Of a stretch of DNA of 64,000 nt, positions 50,538 to 62,820 are shown piece by piece (the stretch's first letter is position 1; each line of letters begins with the position of its first letter). The DNA comes from Adineta steineri. Taxonomy: Eukaryota; Rotifera; Eurotatoria; Adinetida; Adinetidae. A program made the position numbers and the translations under genes. The stretch lies in assembly GCA_905250115.1 (NCBI GenBank), contig CAJNOI010000024.1, forward strand, positions 754,223 through 818,222, written 5' to 3'. The notes below the pieces were generated by a model. That model searched no databases. It was not told the origin of the DNA and worked only from the letters and a program-made list of their open reading frames with translations.

Positions 50538-53500
50538 TTCTCAAACAGTCCAATGATTGATTTGAGTTCATCTCTATATCGATTGTTATTAATGTTCATA
50601 GCAATACATAGATCTGTTTGTCCACTAGTTAGTTTAAATAGAAAGATGAAACAAATAGCAAATGTGAGATGTTCAAATGATATGATATTTGATGATGCCT
50701 GAGTAAGAAAGGCATGTAAGAGATCTTGGCCAAAATCGAAAGAAATAGATGTTGTATGACCAGTTGGATGTTCATTCGAGAGACGGTATCGATCATATGG
50801 TAAGGATAATGGTTGTTCAAACTTACAATTATGAAGAGCATCAAGCCAAAACATGCTTGCACCAGTCATCGACATTTCTTGTTCAATAAGAGCATCTACA
50901 TAATTAAAGAAAATAATTTATTAAGAAAATGATAAGAACTAATTATACTTACAATCGAGATAACGTAGATTACTGTTGTCATCATATATTATTTGGCGTG
51001 TTGTATATGCTCGATTAAGATCATGAAGAAAGATAGTCATTGATTGAAAATCAAATAGAGCATGATGAAAGTTGAGAATAAGTAGATCTTTGAGAGAAAG
51101 ATGATGATTCGAAGAGATTTGCTTATAATAAATAATATGACATCGAAAGACAAGACCTTGAGCAAGATCAAAAAGATGAGGATTACGTTTCTCATCATGT
51201 AAAATCTCATTGAGTTGTTCATCTGTTTCATAAGTACTTTCAATGATTGAAAACATATCATGATTATTTTTATCTTCATGAGCAATAGCTCGTTGCATAA
51301 GTAGATTTTTTTCTATGTCAAAATAAAGTGATGTATGAAGTGATGGATGTTTGTTAACAGTGAGATGAATAGCATGCCGAAGCTCTTTAACCGATAGTGT
51401 ACGATCTAATTGAAGACGATAAACAAAAGGCATATTATAGGTTGCTATTTGAGGTTTATTTGGCTCGAAACGAATTTTCTCGTCAAGCCATATACGAGCT
51501 TGTGCAAATGATGCTGGTGCTAGAATGAAGAAGATTTAATTAATTATAATGTAAAAGCTGAATAATCAAATGGTACTTGATATCAACATTCTAGTCACTT
51601 TTCATCTAATTGATTTTTTAATGGAACACACTCTATATTAAATGTTTTATCTTAGTTTGAATGTTAAGAATGCGTTAATAGTTTACATTGGCTGTAAGAA
51701 AAATATTTTAATATCCTACACATGAAAGCTCTCAAACATAATCAGATTAAATTCTACAAAAAAGTCGATAGATATTGCTAGCATTAAGAAAATCCGATGA
51801 GAAGAGCTTGTTGCCGAACTTTTTGTACGGATTGATAGTGTTTTGTTGATCTTGATAAAAAAAAGAAGCAATAGTCTGGCACTCTAATTAAGTTGGTATT
51901 AGCACAATGCAGGTACTGACGACTTCCTTAAAGAAAGGATCGCATGTGTGTGATTGAATCCATGATTCAGTTAGTTTCTCTAAGACTGTCAAAAAACCCA
52001 CAGGCATCTTTATTTTTTTTGTAGAAGAAAATAAAATAGAATAAAATAAAATAAAATAAATTATACCTTCATTCACAATATTCTCCAACCGATGAAACAC
52101 AACTAATTCCATTTCTTCACCTTCTTCAGGAAGAGTAAGAGACAGTTTCTTTATCGATGAACTCACATTTATTATAGGAATGTTGCTTGATTGTGTTTGG
52201 AACAGTTGCTCAAACATGTATCGAAATCTTTGAGCTATTGTTGAAATGGTTGATTTTTCATACAGATCATGTGCACAAACAAAATGATATGATAATATCT
52301 TATTATCTAATAATGGATTGTATACAAATGTTAAAGAGAAGTCAAATTTAGCCTCTTCATATGATGTTTCTAACGGCACTCCTTCTAAATTGACATCATT
52401 CAAACATACATGTTCAACATCTCTTGATACACTAATAAAAGCAAACATTATCTCAAGAAATGATACGCTTGATTGATTTAATCGATTATCAACAAGAATA
52501 TGTTGTAATGGATAATGTGAATATTCAAGAATTGATAAACACTTTTCTCGAACATGCTTAACTACTTCATCAAATGACCAATGAGAATCAGTTTCTACAC
52601 GATATGGCAATGTTGAAACAAACATTCCGATTAGATTTTGTAATTCATTTCGATATCGATTAGCATTAATAGAACTAATACATAGATCAGTTTCACCATG
52701 AGTTAATTTGAATAGGAATACATAAAATATGGATAATCCAAGCTGAAAAAGTGTGAGATGATGTGATGATGCATAATTTAGAAATGATGTGCATAGTTCA
52801 TTGTCGAAAATGATTTCAGCTATGGATGCTACACCCGATCGTTGTTGATTAGTTGATGAACGTTGTCGATCAACTGGTAATGGTAATTGGTGTGTAAGAT
52901 TACATCCTTTGAGTTCTAACTGCCAAAACTCTTGAGATAATGTCATATCCATGATATGTTCATGAGTAGAATAGTCAATATATTGTAATGAATTGTCATC
53001 TATAGAGAACATGTCATTAGATTGATAAGCAAGAGAAAGATCACGAAGGAAGATTGGTGTTGATGCTCCATCAAAGTAAGCATGATGAATGGTAAATAAT
53101 ATGAGATCATCTTTAGTCAATAGATCCCTATTCTGAGTAAATGAAAGGTTTGATTGCTGATGACGAAGAATATGACAATTAACAACGTGACCTTTTGATA
53201 AATCAAATAAATCAGCTTGATTTAATATTTCTGAAATAATTTCATTCATATGACGATGATCATCATTGTGAATATTAATAATCGTCAATCCATGTGATTT
53301 CATAGTATCATCATTGAAAATGATATTTGTATCTAAACAATATTGTATGATATGACCACTTGTATTAACAAAGAGTGCTGTTCGAAGACTACTATGTTTT
53401 GTGATAACACTTTGGAACGCATGGTATAATCGAGTGATTGATATATAATCATTTATAGATGATATACGATAAAGGAATGGAATAGCATACATATTATTCA

Positions 53501-56473
53501 TTGCTATTTCTGATGAAAAACGAATTTGTTCATCTAAATAGATTCGTTCCTGTGCAAATGATGCTCGAGCTGGAATGAGAAAAAAGAATGAATACATATA
53601 TATAGTTGATGATTCTATCTGTTTTAAGTAGCTTTGTTTACCTTGACTGAGATGTAATGAAGACCAAGGATAATCATTGAGAGTGTGGATGATATTGATA
53701 GATTGTTGAATGAGTTGAGCATGATGAATAATTGTTGGATGCTGAAATAGATTTGATATTGAGAAACCACTTTGCTTTTGTTCTAAGTAAAACTCGATCT
53801 TGTATCGATGAAAAAGTTCTATCATTAGTAATGAGTGACCACCAATAGTAAATATATTTGCATCAGTTGAGATTTGATTTAGTTTGAATATGTCACACCA
53901 AATATGATGAATACTAAGTTCAATATCATTTGTTGGTTGTAATAATTCTATGCTATTTGTGCGATGTATTGATGAGAAGTGAGGTGGGGGAAGTTGTTTT
54001 CGATCTACTTTTCCATTAGCATTTAAAGGTAACTTATCAAGTATAACAAAGAAAGATGGAATCATATGTGATGGAAGATAAGATTCACAATGCTGACGTA
54101 GTTGTTCTTCATTCAGATGAGAAGAAGAAGATTGGACATAAGCAACTAAATGATCATCATTCCATTTCATGACAATACAAACAGAAATGGATGTAATGTT
54201 AAGTAAACATCCTTCAATTTCTCCTAGTTCGATTCGTTGTCCACGCAATTTAACTTGAAAATCTTTTCGACCCATATAATGAAGCAAACCATTACAATCC
54301 ATTCTAACAACATCACCTGTTCGATAAAATACGTCACCGTTTATTTCAACAAGTGCTTTTGCTGTTAAATCGTCACGTTGAAGATAACCAGCACACACAC
54401 CCACTCCTCCTAAATACAGTTCGCCCTCTCCATCAAGGATAATACCTTGCATATCGGCGTTCAAAATGTGACATAGATAATTTGGCATTAGTAAACCGAT
54501 GGGAATCTTTGATATCTTTGCTGCTGGATCAATATGTTGAAAGGTGGAGTATATTGTTTCTCCTGGCCCGTACATATTCCATATGTGACATTTTTCTGCT
54601 GTGTTGCTTGTCAGCACTTTACTTAGATCAGGAGTGAAGGCTTCGCCTGAAAGAAAAAAAAGGAGTTTGCGTTTGTATAATCTTATTTTAGTATACGTTA
54701 CCACCAACGCAAAGAGACCTTAAACATAAGCTATGAGCAGATTGGCTCGTTTCCATCAAACAGCTGAACAAGGCTCGAAATAGGCTTGGAACAGCTTGTA
54801 TACAAGTAATCTGTTTTTCTTTTATTATATTACTGAAATACTTCAGATCTAAAATTCCACCAGGACGAAGCATAATTAGAGTTCCTCCAAGTATGAGAGT
54901 TCCTATAATTTCTACAACGTGAACATCAAAAGAACAACGTACAGTTTGTGCAACTATGTCATTGCTGTTAACTGCATCAACAAAAGCCATGGAATCAATA
55001 TCCTGACTGATGTTTCGGTGTCGAATTTGGATCTATAAATAAATGCAACAACAATAGATTACAAACTTATTTTTATTTTTATTACGAACCGCTTTTGGTA
55101 CTCCAGTAGAACCACTTGTGAAAATGATATAAGATATATGATCGGGTGTAATCGATATATTTCCTAGCCCACTAATATCATTTTCTCTAACAGTATTGCT
55201 GCTAGACAAAACTAAACTAATGTCAAACAACATAAAATTATTACTCAATTTAGTTTTTGTTAAGTGATGAACAAGAACAAGACGACTTTGAGTTTGTTGT
55301 ATTAGTGCATGCAAACGATGTTGTGGATCTCGAGGTGATAATGGACAATAAACACCACCAGCCATCTCAATTGCCATAATGCCAATTACCTATAGAATAT
55401 GAAAATATCAATCACGCTAAACCTCAGCCACGAAAAATAACTCACCATTGATAGACTTCGCTCAACACATTGACATATTATTTCACCTGGAACGACGAGA
55501 TGTCTCATGAGAAGATGAAAAGACAATACTTTAACATAATACAGAAGTTCACAATATGTCAATGATTGTTCATCAAGTTCAACAGCTAGTTTTTGTGGAT
55601 GTTTCATGACTTGACAGACAAACACTTGATGAATACAAGTGCTAGAAGGAAATGACACTTGTGTATTATTCATTGATTGCATGAGCAATCTTTCATCGGG
55701 CATTACTAATGATAGTTCATAGATTGATTGATTTGTTTGGTCATGAGTAGATGCAAACAATTGTTTGCAGATCGAATGAAATCGTTGTCCAATTTTTTCA
55801 ATTGTATTTCGATTGAACAGATCGAGTGATGCATCAATTGTGCATGATAGTTGATTAGTTTCCGGATTATGTTGCATAGTGAGAGAAAAATCAAAGTTGC
55901 TCATGATTTCTTCGTCATTACTTCTGATTGAGGTCATTGACAGAAACTCGAATAATATGTCGAGAAATGCAGGCTTTGAAGCATTCGAATATTGGGCAAG
56001 AATACGTTTAAGAGGAAAGTAAGAATATTTCATAGTGCCTGTTATTATCTCACAAATATGTTCGATGAGCCGCCGGAAAGACCAATGAGGATCTAATTGA
56101 CATCGTAATGGAACGATGTTTTCGAACAAATCAATCATTATTTTGAATTCGTCTCTATGTCGACTATCGGTTTTAACTGCAACACACAAGTCCGTCTCTC
56201 CATTTGTTAACTTGAACATAAAAACATAGTAAACGGCAAATACAAGATGTTCAAGTTTTATATTCATTGATGATGCATAATGAAGAAGATGATGTAAGAG
56301 ATCTTCACCGAAATCGACGGAAACAGATATCCCACGACCAGTTCGATCTTCACCCACAAGACGATATCGATCAAATGGTAATGATAGAGATCGATCAAGC
56401 TGATAACCATGGAGGACATCAAGCCAAAACATACTAGCATCGGGCATTGACATTTGCTGCTCAATTATAGCAG
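50538..56473 (-). CDS. Non-ribosomal peptide synthetase, truncated: half C - A - T - C - C(partial)
   Basis: NRPSs build peptides without ribosomes. Exons 55446-56473, 55090-55389, 54702-55032, 53642-54646, 52067-53569, 50953-51519 and <50538-50895 join with matching phases. Order 5' to 3': C-terminal half of a condensation domain (ETDLCVAVKTDSRHRDEFK); an adenylation domain with YIIFTSGSTGVPKA, FDVHVVE, NMYGPGET, YRTGD, KLRGQRIELGEIE and NANGKVDR; a carrier domain with IGGHSL, where the Ser receives phosphopantetheine; a full condensation domain with intact HHAYFDG; then another condensation domain whose motif reads HHALFDF, cut by the gap. No A or T domain lies between the last two C domains. 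The exon that should encode the first half of the first C domain is missing, although its acceptor site remains at 56474. Bacterial ancestry with later gain of introns is known for bdelloid NRPSs and inferred here. Confidence 0.88.
51520..52066 (-). other. Long NRPS intron between the two downstream C domains
   Basis: The donor follows ENIVNE(G) and the acceptor precedes APASFAQARIWLDE, both phase 1. At 547 bp it is about eight times the other NRPS introns (60-110 bp). It begins with an (ATAAA)n run and contains a stretch (about 51890-52010) that is open in frame for 40 residues. It sits exactly where an A-T pair would be expected. Confidence 0.6.
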
Positions 56474-57235
56474 CTAAACAAAAAAGACAAGAACTAGTAT
56501 GCGGCAGAAGAAAAATATCTAGCAGATTCATCTTTACAATCAACCAATATCCTCACAGAATGGTTCCTAATCAATCATATAAACTTAGTTATTGTAAATG
56601 ATTGCTCTATCCGATGAAATTTCGATATGTAATGATCAAAAAACATGATCCAGTCATTTTATTGGCTTTCAACCATTATTAGTAAAATAAATATGCCAAA
56701 ATCTCAGTTAAGTGCGTTTTATGTGGCACATGTACCAAGCTTGAAATTTTTTACCATGAAGAGTGCTCGTTGCAATCTATTTGCTATAAAAATTTCAGGC
56801 TTCATACATCTTACCGCATTAAACACATCTAACCGAGATTTTAGCATATTTTCTATAATGAATAATGCTTGAAAGCTAACAAAATGATTGGACCCTATTT
56901 TTTTATCATTACACATCGAAATCTCATCGAATAGAACTGATAATTTCATGAAGTAAATAACTCACGGTCCTCTTCCATACGCCAAAAAATCACACAATGA
57001 TAAGTCATCTCATCATCGTTGGTATCCTTAAGTAGCTAATCTTTTTAGAAACTCATTCTTAAAAATCAATTATTTCAGTCGAGGCTTTCTAGCGGAATGT
57101 AATGTTTTAAATTTGATAGTTTGGTGATGAGAATAAGAATTTGGTCGGGATATAATTAAGACAGCTTTTAACTAGTGCGAAAGGTTCCATTGTAAATTAG
57201 ATGACTTATTCATTATTAGAATATTCCGTTCGAAA
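56474..57235. other. Region upstream of the NRPS, no assigned gene
   Basis: The expected upstream exon of the first C domain is not present. A minus-strand open frame (56719-56949, 76 aa, with MLKSRLDVFNAVRCMKPEIF) has protein-like composition but no recognised family; it may be a relic. Confidence 0.4.
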
Positions 57236-57886
57236 TTACTTACTTTTAGCAATTGTTTCGTTGTTATGTAGTAACTCTTGGATCTTCTTTTTAACATATG
57301 GGAAGCAATATTGTTCGTTTTTTTGTCGCCACGCAGGGTCTTTATAAAGATCCATGCGAAGAACTTGTCGACATTTCTCTTTTAATCCACATTGACATTT
57401 TGTTCCAGCGCGAAGAGAATTTTCGGTATCAATACAATTATAATCGAATGTTATTTCTTCACCAATATCAATGTCTCGTAGTGCGTGGCATGTTGTGACT
57501 TCAATAAAGCCAATATTTGGGTCACAACAATGGTTAATGAATATAGTATGGGGAAAACGCTTTTCACAATCCTCAACGTTTTCAGAATCCATAATTACAT
57601 CTTTGAGTGGAACATTGAATAAATCATCATCAACCATGTATGCGTAATGAGTAATAAGTTTGCTTAATTGTGGGTTATTTTCAATCAACTTAAATAATTC
57701 TGCTTTAGTGTATTTACCTCGTTTATCATTATCAAGATAAAATGGCCATTCCTCGACCAAAGGATCGTATTCGTATATTAATTCTTCACCTTTGGAAATT
57801 TTTTCCACTGCGAATACACCCTTCTCATCGACACCATATTTTGAGTCGTGTATAACTTTCAACTGAACTTTTTTGTAGAAAGGCAT
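57236..57886 (-). CDS. SET-domain protein (lysine methyltransferase type), intronless
   Basis: A 216-residue single-exon protein. SET motifs are present in order: GVFAVEKISKGEELIYEY near residues 23-40, FINHCCDPNIGF at about 115-126 (the NHSCxPN substrate/AdoMet motif, with Cys for Ser), DIDIGEEITFDYN at about 138-150, and a cysteine-rich post-SET tail (CQCGLKEKCRQVL) that would bind zinc. Proteins of this short free-standing class methylate lysines of histones or other proteins using S-adenosylmethionine; there is no DNA- or chromatin-binding domain here, so the target is open. It lies between the NRPS and a PKS remnant, on the same strand. The start at 57886 gives a full N-terminal strand. 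No introns, unlike the NRPS. Confidence 0.86.
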   Translation of the reverse strand: MPFYKKVQLKVIHDSKYGVDEKGVFAVEKISKGEELIYEYDPLVEEWPFYLDNDKRGKYTKAELFKLIENNPQLSKLITHYAYMVDDDLFNVPLKDVIMDSENVEDCEKRFPHTIFINHCCDPNIGFIEVTTCHALRDIDIGEEITFDYNCIDTENSLRAGTKCQCGLKEKCRQVLRMDLYKDPAWRQKNEQYCFPYVKKKIQELLHNNETIAKSK

Positions 57887-58052
57887 TTTTCAAACAATAT
57901 CTGAAATAAAAACATAGGCCGATCAAGACTTACTCTTCTCTCATATTTTAGTAATAGCAAAAAGGTGTTTTAGCACTCAGAATATGTGATGTATTTGCGT
58001 CTTTTCCTGAGGGTGTGTGTATGAAGATGAAACTGATGTGTAAATCTTCTAC

Positions 58053-58545
58053 TCACATACCCACTCTCACTCTTACAAGACCTTCAAAAATCATTATCGA
58101 TTCGTTGACAATCGTGCCACCACTTGGTAGAATTAATAAGTCACAAGTATATGTTCGATCTTGGCTTAAGCTACACACGGCATCGTGATATTTTCCACGC
58201 AATTCAACATCTGAATGAGATGTGTTCATTTTGTTCGTAGCAACAAACTTGTGGACACTAACCGGAAGGACCGTAAAATCAACATCAGGTAACAAAACTA
58301 GAGGTGACTGCAGAAAAGTATTCAATGTGGTTGAATCAAGCAAATAACAATAAGAGAGATCAATAATTGCATCAACATTGCTATGAATTTGAGCAGTAAC
58401 TGTAGATGTCGTACCACATAATGATTGTATGTTTCGAAAAGAAGGTCCATATTGATAACCTCGCGTTGACAAATGAGTATAAATACTAGTTGCATCAGTC
58501 GCGGATCAGATATTGTAAGTTGGGCTGGTAGAAGGTAGTGTTGTT
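58053..58545 (-). pseudogene. Polyketide synthase dehydratase-domain remnant
   Basis: The frame contains SIYTHLSTRGYQYGPSFRNIQSL, matching the C-terminal hotdog of PKS dehydratase domains (the GYxYGPxF motif), followed by VDAIIDLSYCYLL, where the family has HPxxLDxxxQ, PLVLLPDVDFTVLPVSVHKF and the closing FEGLVRVRV. The half with the HxxxGxxxxP active-site histidine is absent. A TGA lies in frame just upstream of the motif (about 58501-58503), and the frame stops at 58053 soon after the DH end. No KR, ER or KS domain follows. It is therefore an isolated fragment of about 150 residues. A rescue by splicing cannot be excluded because a donor/acceptor pair could lie near 58550-58600. Confidence 0.68.
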
Positions 58546-58699
58546 GATTTTTGTTGAACTGCGGATATACAAGCAAGTAAATACTCTGTTGTTACTGGAT
58601 TCTTCTATAAGAAAAAGAGAATGTAGATATTCATCAATAAACTTACATTGTTTTTAACTAATCATTATTAGAATTTTATTCATTAACATTTTACATTTA

Positions 58700-61600
58700 T
58701 TCTTGTTATAAATTAGTTTGTCTATCTTGCTCTTGTGGTAATGTTACATGTTCACGTGTCTGTTCAAGAAAATCATATAATAATGAATGCATAGTTATTT
58801 GTATTGTAGGCTATTGTATCATAGCACGAGAATAAAAACTAGCTCGTTTATTTAATGCACTATTCATAGTATTATTATGTTTAGAATTGTAATGTATATC
58901 AGCATCAACACCCGGTAAGAAAAGTCTGTGATACTTGGTATTCAGTTTTATTTATATATACACTTGAATCAATATTTACTTGAGATTGCTGTTGTTTAGT
59001 TGGATTTGCTGTGGTAAATGATGAATTTGATATTAAATCACGACTTGTATACAGATTACATGAACCACTAGCAATTTGAATTTGAAAATTTAATTCTAAA
59101 TCTACAGCTGGTGCAGATATAATTTCAGTTGGTGTATTGGTTGTCTTTGATTGATGATAATCGAACATTGAGGGATCTTGTGATGGAAACGTAAAATAAT
59201 AAATTTATTATAAAACTAAATCTTATACATATCAAATTGAGCTCGAATTCTATCTATATTCTACTGATTGATTCGATAAAGAAAACTTAAATCTAAATTG
59301 AGAATCTTGAATATTTACCGAATATTAGCATTTGATGCTCGTGTTGTTCCATTTTCTATATCATCTTCATGTATTGATGATGGTCATCCCCCTTTTCCGA
59401 ACTATAAACAAACAAAAAAATTAGAAAACTATTCATATAGTTATTATTGATCATTTCATGTTTCTTTTCGAATTACTTAATGCATTCTATTAATGTCTGA
59501 TAAGTAGAATCATATGAATTTATTTTATTGTTCTGTCTGAAACAACAAAGCAGCAGATCGTATAAAAAGGATGTTTTTAAAAAAAATCTTGAGTTTATTT
59601 AAAGCACGAAATTAAATCCTACATTCGTTGACGGTGTAAACCTGATGACGAGGCAAGTGTGGCTGCTTACACCAGTTAATAACGCTGCGTACTATTAGCA
59701 TGCATATACGAAGCAATATATGAATTTTTCTTTTTATACTTTGGGAAAAAAAAAGTACGCTAATTAAAAGAGAAACTTACTGAGTATGATGTGAAGGTCT
59801 ACTAGGATCATATGATTGTGTTCGTTTATAACTTGCTGAATCAATACGATTTCGATCACGATTATGACCAGACTAAATAAAAAGACAATTGTATTTAATT
59901 TTTCTTTGTTTTTTTTATATTAATAAACATGAAAATGATTCACATGAAACAATGCTATATAAGTATGAATATTAAAAAACTAAAACGTATTCGATTTATA
60001 TAAAGACATGCATATAAATACATAGAACAGAACATGGAACATAAATTAAAATTCGGATCATTGGTATATTTGATCGTCGTAATAATTCATTTTGTTGTTG
60101 AATAGTAATAATATGTTTTTGTTGCTGTAATGGCTATAAAACTTATTTGACTATACGATACTAGATTTTCATATATACTTTTATAAGAAACGAATTACTA
60201 TAAATAGTAATAAATACCTTACTGTCTCCTTATCTATAAGACATTCGTCATTGCATTTTCTAACCATTCATATCTTGTTAAGTCTGCTTTTAATGTTTCA
60301 TAAGATGTTTGAGATCGTCTACTAAATGAAAAATAAAAAAAAAGAGAATACTATATTTCAAATATATTTTACTTTAATGTTTTAATTTTTTGTCCTAATG
60401 TTAAATGTTCATATTCTAATCGTTTTATTCTTTCATCATCATCATCACTTTCATCAATATTTTCTAAAATATTTTTTGTACCACCAGCTTGTGCATTTAA
60501 TAAATTTGAATTTGATGAAGAATTATTTTCGTCATTTGAATGATTAATTGGTTCAATTAATTGTGTTGATGTTATTGTACGAATTAATTGTGAAAAATGT
60601 TTACCAATAATTGAATCAAGATTTGTCTCAATACCTTTCATATCCCATTAAACATTTAAAAACCATTTTGGACTAGGAGAATTAAGTATATGTTTTGTAC
60701 GTGAATGCATTAAATATTGTTCACTTAACACACAACATGCATTTAAAATAATATTTGGTGATGATTCTGAATCTATAGATTTCCATTTTATATTTGTTTG
60801 TTGAAAATTTTCAGCAAAACGAAAACAAAAAACTTCAAATGAACCTGAACTTATTATAGCATCGCATGAACATGCTGATATAGTTGTTTTATCAAATATC
60901 GGAATAGATTGTTTAGTTATTATTTCTGATGGTGTTAAATTATCTGTTGTTGGTAGTTTTGTTAGTGGATCATATTGTTGAAGTGGTATAGCAATACCTA
61001 AATCAACAATATGCAATTGAAACATAAGATTAAGTTCTCTATTAGATCCAGGAGATATTGGAATATTAACAATTGAACATGAACGTGTTGAATCACTTGT
61101 TGTAGTTGTAAATGCATCAGTTGTTCATTCCAATGTTCATAAGTATTTTTATAATTTAATCAAAAACGTATTTCTATATGTAAAAGAAATTGAATGAAAA
61201 AAACAAAACAAGAAGAAGTTTTGTGTACCTTTATCAACAGCACCGGGTTGCCAATAGAAACTTGGTTTTGCTAAACGAATAAAATAAGCTTCTTTATTCG
61301 GATCATCCCACTAAAATAAGAATTAAGTTTTCATTATGATATCTGATTCGAAAAACTTTTTTTTTAAAAGAGAAAAGAACTTTAAACTTACTTGTAATGA
61401 ATGTTGTTAAAAATAATTTTGTTTCAAAATAAGCACCATCTTGAAAACTACCTATTTGCAATAATTGTCCTAAACCAAGTTTAATATTTATGAGAGCATT
61501 AATTAATGGTTTATTATAGAGTAATATAGAATTTTGTTTCTTCATAAGTTGTTAATTTAACAAATATTGGTACTTTTTTATATCACCATTTTCAAATTTA

Positions 61601-62820
61601 ACTATTGTATTTGATGGCGTTTGTCCCATAACTTCAAAATCTTTCATTGATAAATGTATTGTATATGTAAATAATGTTGATGGTGTTGTTTGTTGATCTT
61701 TTTTTGGTTCATCATCATTTTCATTTTCTGTATTTGTTGAAGCAATACGTATAATAGGTACTGTTCATGATGATGATAAACGTGTATGTTTTGTTGTTGC
61801 TCCAAAATGAAATTGATCAAATCCAGAAACTTTTGCAAGAATTTCATTTATTTCATGTATAGTTGCTTTTGAAACAAAAACTAGTTGTGCAATAAAATTA
61901 ACTGTTATAATTAATTTAAGTATATCAATTTTTGTACGAATATTTAAACGACCTTTTGTTTTATTTTCTTGTTTTTGTTGAATAGAATAATTTCCATAAC
62001 AATGTATTTCAGGAAAATAAATTCGTAGATGATTATCTGAACTAACTGTTGGAGGTTGTTGATGATCATGATTATTATTATTTAATAAATGTAATGCATA
62101 TTCATGTATAGTAGTTGTAAAACATGATTTCATTCTACCAATATTAGCAACATCTATTTTATATTAAGCTTTTAATGTTAAAAGAAGTGTTGTAGAAAAT
62201 GTCATTCCTTGACAATGTGCTATTAAATGAGGTCCAAATATAGGTCGTTTCGATGATGTAGATAGACTTTGTTGAGTTTCTAATGGACATGGATTGATAT
62301 TACTATTAAATGTATCTTTACAACGTGTACCTAAATGGTTTTTTTCGTTGTTGTTTGTTCCAATGGAATTGGTGTATGAGATTTTTCAATAGTATCATTT
62401 AAATTTGTATTAACTAATTCATTATCTGTATCAGTTGTTGTTGGTACTGAAGATGTTTGTTGTGTATCATCGGGAAGAAATTCTTGAACATAGAATGTTA
62501 TTAAACTAACAGTACGATTAAAAAGATCATGGCCTTCTTACGATCTTAATGGTACATTCCTTGCAATTGTACGAATATTTTTAACACCACTTAATGTTAA
62601 ATTAATACCACGTATTTGAAGAGATGTTTATGCTTGAGATTTACCAACAATTATATCAAGAACAGATATCTGTCGAGTGGATAAAGTAGTACTGGAAGAT
62701 GATGGATGACCTGTTAGAATATGTGCCGATGGAAGATTATCGGTATGCGTAGAAAGAGTTTTTTTAAAGAAAGATGTTGAATCAATTTGAAGAATTAATA
62801 AACCATCATATCTAAATATT
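58700..62820 (-). pseudogene. Decayed fragment of BLTP1 (KIAA1109/tweek), C-terminal region
   Basis: BLTP1 is a giant bridge-like lipid transfer protein at membrane contact sites. Ordered minus-strand exons match its C-terminal part: LIAHCQGMTFSTTLLLTLKA-stop-YKI (about 62160-62250), LVFVSKATIHEINEILAKV (about 61810), KLGLGQL with GAYFETK (about 61430-61480), YEHWNEQ (about 61125), LHIVDLGIAIPLQ (about 61010), TTISACSCDAIISSGSFEVFCFRFAE (about 60810-60880), KWFLNV-stop-WDMKGIETNLDSIIGK (about 60600-60670), DLELNFQI (about 59090), LPGVDADIHYNSK (about 58890) and SLLYDFLEQ (about 58760). At least eight in-frame stops and three frameshifts are spread along it, several with TAA where the family has Gln. 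Both ends are truncated relative to the full gene of about 5,000 residues. Exon/intron junctions are still recognisable, so this is a degraded genomic copy and not a retrocopy. Confidence 0.85.

Noticed and set aside
56719..56949. 76-aa minus-strand frame upstream of the NRPS, considered as the missing C-domain exon
   Set aside because: It lacks the ASFAQxRIxLDE start and the HHxxxDG motif that mark that exon in the other two C domains.
59633..59673. Hairpin with a perfect 7-bp stem (GGTGTAA/TTACACC) and CTGATGA in the loop, considered as a hammerhead ribozyme
   Set aside because: The required GAAA core and second stem of a hammerhead are absent, so only a simple hairpin inside a pseudogene intron remains.
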